Source of the DNA: Cylicocyclus nassatus
Taxonomy: Eukaryota > Nematoda > Chromadorea > Rhabditida > Strongylidae
NCBI GenBank assembly: GCA_958299035.1
Contig: CATQJL010000305.1
Span: forward strand, 33,369,733 to 33,433,732
Direction: 5' to 3'
Length of the DNA: 64,000 nucleotides
The translations under genes and the position numbers were made by a program. The notes beneath the pieces are model-generated. The model was not told the DNA's origin. It saw only the letters and a program-made list of their open reading frames with translations, and made no database searches. Positions 59,300 to 64,000 of the stretch are shown piece by piece; position 1 is the first letter of the stretch, and every line of letters begins with the position of its first letter.

Positions 59300-62200
59300 T
59301 TTTTTTGGTCGTAAGCACCCACTCTATGATAAAGAAGCTTTCTGTCATTATCAGTGATTGTGCTTATAAAGGCGCTCCTCATTAATCACAAAAGCTCAGC
59401 AAATTCCATGACTCTCTTCTGAATGTATAAAAAGAAACAAAGTTGGTGATATGTGCCTTAGTAATTTGAAGTAAACAAGATCTAAGACTGCTCAAAACGG
59501 CAGTTTGTTGAAGCAAATTGGCTTTCAATGCTTTTGTAAGCAAAAAAATGCAGGTCATTTTTTTTGATTGGGACGACGGGCCGTTATTGCGAATGATTCA
59601 TAGTTCAACTTGTAACAATTCAAAGAGATTTAAACATTAAATGATGCAAAATGGCTAGAAAAAGTGAGTGGGTTTATGACAACGTCCAGCTCTCAATGCG
59701 GGCTTTTCAAATGTCTTCATCTTTCTCCGTGCAAAATCAACGAGGTCGGAAGCTGTCGTGAAAAGTAGTAGGCTAAAATGCTAATAATAGGCATATTACG
59801 GTGATTTCTAGAGTAAATCTATATAGTATCCAGCACTGTATAGTTCTTGGGCGATTCTTGACAAGTGAATGACGAACATTTGTGCAGAATTGACTGGTAA
59901 GCGAAATGCTAAGATTTTCGCTGCGTTGTAAATTTAAGCTAAAAGATTTTGAGACTTCCTGTGAAAACATTATTTTACAAATACAAAAAAGGACGGCAAA
60001 TATAATCAGTTAGTAGCTGTGAGTAAGCAAGCAAAGCTAATTGAATGCTGAATTTGTACTATTCATCAGATTGCAGAACAACGAAGACCAAAAATGGCAC
60101 GTCTATTATGACAGGATAAAAATTACAGTTTTGTGACTTAACCATGTTCTAAATCGCACCCAGTGATCACCCAAGATATGCACAGGCGCTACAAAAGACT
60201 TGCGTTATCGACTACCCGCAACACCGTCGTGTGGGGAACTGAGCCCCTTCTTATCATTCCATGTTTGGTCTACATGATTTTGCATTGCTGCCACTTGGAT
60301 TTATATCTTAATTTATTATTCACAGAAATCTTTTGTTGCATTTGAATTATGTTATTATACTTCTGTCAAGTCACAAGGCTTCAACTTGATTACCATTCTA
60401 TTCTAGGAATTGTTTTGACGACTGTATTGTCATTTTGTACTCGCTATTAAGTTCGATTACCTAAGTTTCAGGTACAAGATGTGCCGATGTAATCGGCACC
60501 TCTCTTTGTAGCCTAATTCTTATGCCAGATTGCCGTAAAGGTCATGCCATAAGCATGACCTGCTGTGATATGAGTGTGTTGATTGCCCAGATGCATGCCA
60601 AGTTATTTTGCCGCGCCTATTATCCTCAGCATTCTACCACTGCTCCCATAAGAGCATGTCGATTGTCTCAATAAATCTGCCAGGCTAGTGTATTGCCCAC
60701 ACCTGCAGATAATCTACCAAGGCGACAATTACGCCTCAGGCAACGTCGACGTACGTTAGCCTAATACAAGAATCGTGGACTTATACTTTTGATTCATTAT
60801 CTATGGTAATCGTTTTGTTGCAACTGAGTTATGTCCTTCTATCAAATCATAGCTTTAGCTTAATTACTATACCATTCTAGAAATTATTTTAGCGACTGTA
60901 TTGTTATGTTGTAATCATTGGTATGAAGTTTGATTACCCCAGTTTCAGGTTCAACAACCGTGACAGAGGTGACGACCTCATTGTGAGAGAAATCAATTCA
61001 GAACTCATTGGAAATGATTATCTCAGATATACGGGAGCTCCAAAAAAACTTAAAACTTTTCAATTTTACCTTTCTCACCTTCGGAGTTGAAAGGTCCCAT
61101 ACGCTTATAGCAAAAGTCAAGTATTGCGGATGCATGTTAGGATGGCGTTTGCAGTATTGTTGTCTATTGTTTGACTCTGAGAACATATGCAGTGGACATG
61201 TAGCCTAGGGCAAGTAACCAGATCTCAGACACCTGTACAGCATATGCAGCTATTCATAGCACACCAAGAAAAAAAAATGGTTGCTTGCACTTGAGTCAAA
61301 TGATCTGTAGCTTGCGGAGATGAAGAAATTGCTCTGGACATTTGTTATCTGGTCATTATTGATTACGAAAAAGGTGATAAAATTCTTAAGTTTCTGTAAG
61401 AGTGATATGAGGTATGCTGCAAAATGTTTGCAAGTGCCATTAAATTAGTTTAAATGTGCTAATCGAAACATATGAAATTGGTTGAGATATTTTATAAAGG
61501 CCACAATTTTGCATTTTTGGTCCAACTTCGTTTCTTGTAATTTGGCAATGGAATAACCAGCAGCACGTGTGAATGCTTATGGAAGAGTGGTAAATGCTAA
61601 TGCGTGAGCAAATTGAAAGTGCGCTGGTGTCTTTTGGAAAAAGAACAGATTTTTTACTTGTAGTTTTTCAGAATCTGGCTTGAAGTTTTGAGTGAATCAG
61701 ATTCTTTCATGTTTCGACGCTAATGCTCTATCGAATATTTTCTCACATCTTTGTATTTCTAGTCATTAGCAGAGGAACATATTTGAATTTGCAGTAACCT
61801 TATACTTTATAGCCCGTCTGATCTGCAGAAAGTTTCAAAATCTGCGTGTGAACAGGATGCTGTTGCTTAGAGAACAGCTCAGGAGAAAAGGAGCGGCGGT
61901 TGAAGGCGATTTAGCCACCGCAATCACATAAAGCCTCAAATTTTCTGCAGAAGACATAAGCGATATTGTAATGTTTTGGAAAAGCAGGACAAAGAGGTTT
62001 GTAGACGCTGGTTCGAGCAACAATAAGAATAGAAAATCGCTGACATACTTTAGGGCGAAACACATGTAAGTCATAAGATCTGTGCTGCTTGAATCTAAAG
62101 CGAAGCTTTGAAGAAGTAACAGCTGAAACGATATCAATGTATACGGCATGAGATGACAAAAAGCAACAACACATGCTATCTATCGCCACTGGACATATGA

Positions 62201-62767
62201 TACGCTTCGAGGAGGAGCATGGCACAAGCGATCAGAGTAGCTCTAAAAAAAGCTCAACCACACATTTAGGTTGCTTAATATTGACGAAAATGTATAGAAG
62301 AACGTTCTAGTGCAAATTATCGAGAAGCGTGGTGTGTGTCTGTTTGTGCGAGCGGTTCGCCTTGAATCAAAACAACGTTGCAGTGATTTATTGTAGCAAA
62401 TGATTACCGCTGCAGTAATTCACCTAGTTTAACATCCTACGTTGGAAAATATCTACATATTGTGTAAACTCAGAAATTAATCAAGCGGGTAAGACCTGCA
62501 AGTGAAAAAATCGAACTCCTCCTCATAGCGACTGGTATATGAATTACTTCGACATGACTTTTACTATGGTGACGTAAAATTGAGGAAGCTGAAGCTGTAT
62601 GCGCACTGAACAATGTGATGCAAACATTAGAAGATAAGGCCAACATGGCAAACAGCTATCACATTGGAAATGTACACAATTTGTTTGTTTGTGGTGGAAA
62701 GACACTGTCGCAGAATGAGACGAAACATGCTGCTTGATATTATTGTAGCTTGCAATTTCCAACTACC
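59300..62767. other. No gene recognised; contains a diverged direct repeat at about 60345-60955
   Basis: 60345-60480 and 60820-60955 are diverged direct copies (GCGACTGTATTGT-type and GATTACC..AGTTTCAGGT words). The 340 bp between includes hairpins GTGCCGATGTAATCGGCAC and GGTCATGCCATAAGCATGACC. No tRNA or coding exon was recognised. Confidence 0.5.
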
Positions 62768-62905
62768 CTTTGATTCGAATGAATTGGCGCCTGGAAGGCG
62801 CAGCTTCGTGACCTAATTTAGGCTAGAGAGGGACCGGAGAGAGACGCAGACGGCGTCGTGGGCGCGAGCGGTCGCCTTCCAACCGCCAATCTCATTGGAT
62901 CAAAG
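62768..62905. repeat. Palindromic GC-rich MITE, copy 2
   Basis: CTTTGATTCGAATGAATTGG at the left and inverted CTTTGATCCAATGAGATTGG at the right, both continuing into GGAAGGCG. It is a diverged copy of the element at 20354-20525. Confidence 0.7.
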
Positions 62906-64000
62906 AATATATTGGAATAAGTTGATTTCCTAGGATTAACTGGCATCAAAAAGTAACACGCAGGATTTGTTTTTATGTTTTCTCAGTAAAGAAAAGATTT
63001 TCGAAAGTTTAGAAGAAATTTCGAGCATACTTCACAGAGGAGGACAAAGTCTTCAGTAATTTTATGGGCCTCTTTTGATAGAGCACATAGATGCAGAACT
63101 CAATCCGTCAGCATTTTACAACAAAATTCACTTTCAAATCAGAAGATACTTCACTGTTATAGATTACAGGATACTGAATGTAGCCAGCTGATTCAAAAAC
63201 AATTATCTTAGACATACTGAGAGGTGATAAGAGTGCTGCTTATGTGTTTCAAGGCAAATAACTGACACTTATTTGCTTCCTAACAATAAAATTTTTATGC
63301 AATCACATGTTGGGCTAATAAGTGTAATAAAATTGACGTGAGTTTGGAGCAAAGTAAATTTTAGCGCCAATCCCACTTTGAGCTAGATAGCTAGATAAAC
63401 CTGGCATGCTTTATGCTGCTGCATATGCTCATTATGGGTTCTCTAAGGAATTCTCTGAACGGTGCTTTCCAGAAAATTCAAGATGAGAGAGATTGGTCAT
63501 TTCTTCGAAATCTTTGCCTAAAAATAGAATCAATGCACTGCAGAATCTTCGCAATGAAACCGAAGGATTCTCATGCTCGAAACAATCCAGATTGCAGGTT
63601 TACTTCATGTTACGATTAAATAACTAAATGAATTTGTAAAAGATTGATTCTAGACCAATTATCAATAGTTTTCGGTAAGTGAGTTTTGAGGTGCAGTAAA
63701 GTTGTGGGGTTTAGCAGCTACAGAGACGAAAATAGGCTTCGCAACCTCGATCACAAGGAACTGCACCAATTTATCGTCATTACTTTTTCCAGATGACTGC
63801 CACATGAGATTGATTACCTAACAAAAGTATAACTTTCCGTAAATCAATCATTTTAAGAAAATATAATCACTCATTCTGGTAGTCTGTTCGCATCGTCGCT
63901 TTTTGCAAGCTCCTCTACGACGATGAGAGTATCAGCTTACACGTTTACATCAAAGAAAGCATGCGGCTAGAAGTATTGACTTACTGATGCTTTGGACAAA
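62906..64000. other. No feature recognised
   Basis: AT-rich DNA without a supported exon, inverted repeat or RNA gene that I could see. Confidence 0.5.

Noticed and set aside
1..64000. CRISPR arrays, bacterial operons, rRNA genes, plasmid origins
   Set aside because: Nothing of the kind is visible; intron structure and gene families are those of an animal nuclear genome.

Overview
This window looks like a transposon-rich nematode chromosome, most likely a clade V (strongylid, hookworm-type) parasite rather than Caenorhabditis. The evidence is: compact T-rich introns ending in TTTCAG/TTTTAG beside introns of 5-10 kb full of repeats, AT-rich DNA with many G/C homopolymer runs, and two conserved animal basement-membrane/adhesion genes whose exons can be joined in phase by hand. 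The species assignment is inference.

Both recognisable genes are on the minus strand. (1) Positions 915-5890 hold the 5' end of an L1CAM/neuroglian-family cell-adhesion gene (SAX-7/LAD type): a signal-peptide exon at 5824-5890, then Ig1 and Ig2 over five exons. The rest of the gene lies beyond position 1. (2) Positions 13505-42835 hold nearly all of a fibulin-1 gene (fbl-1): anaphylatoxin-like modules, about ten EGF modules and two alternative C-terminal domains. These match the classic fibulin-1C (16674-17175) and fibulin-1D (13505-15644) endings. Only the first exon, with the start codon and most of the signal peptide, was not found. Both products act outside the cell: L1CAM at the plasma membrane, fibulin in the basement membrane.

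The rest is intergenic or intronic DNA built largely of transposable elements. About 5.9-13.5 kb is the spacer between the genes, with one foldback repeat. The fbl-1 intron at 20.3-25.4 kb holds three foldback/palindromic elements and a decayed Penelope-like element. The 10.4-kb intron at 26.6-37.05 kb holds a MITE, a mariner-type element split by later insertions, a head-to-tail array of three 284-bp Helitron-like units, a Penelope-like retroelement with a 508-codon RT plus GIY-YIG frame and a hammerhead-ribozyme motif in its 3' region, and two TIR elements. From 42.9 to 64 kb I recognise no conserved gene. That stretch holds MITEs of several superfamilies (TTAA, TTA and TA target duplications), a 1.4-kb near-palindrome, a 199-bp direct duplication and more Helitron-like copies.

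The most noteworthy observations are the hammerhead-type motif in the intact Penelope element and its decayed cousin, the Helitron tandem array, the nested element at 28.7-31.5 kb, the Arg-rich insertion in fibulin EGF2, and a candidate in-phase exon pair at 41.25-41.63 kb.
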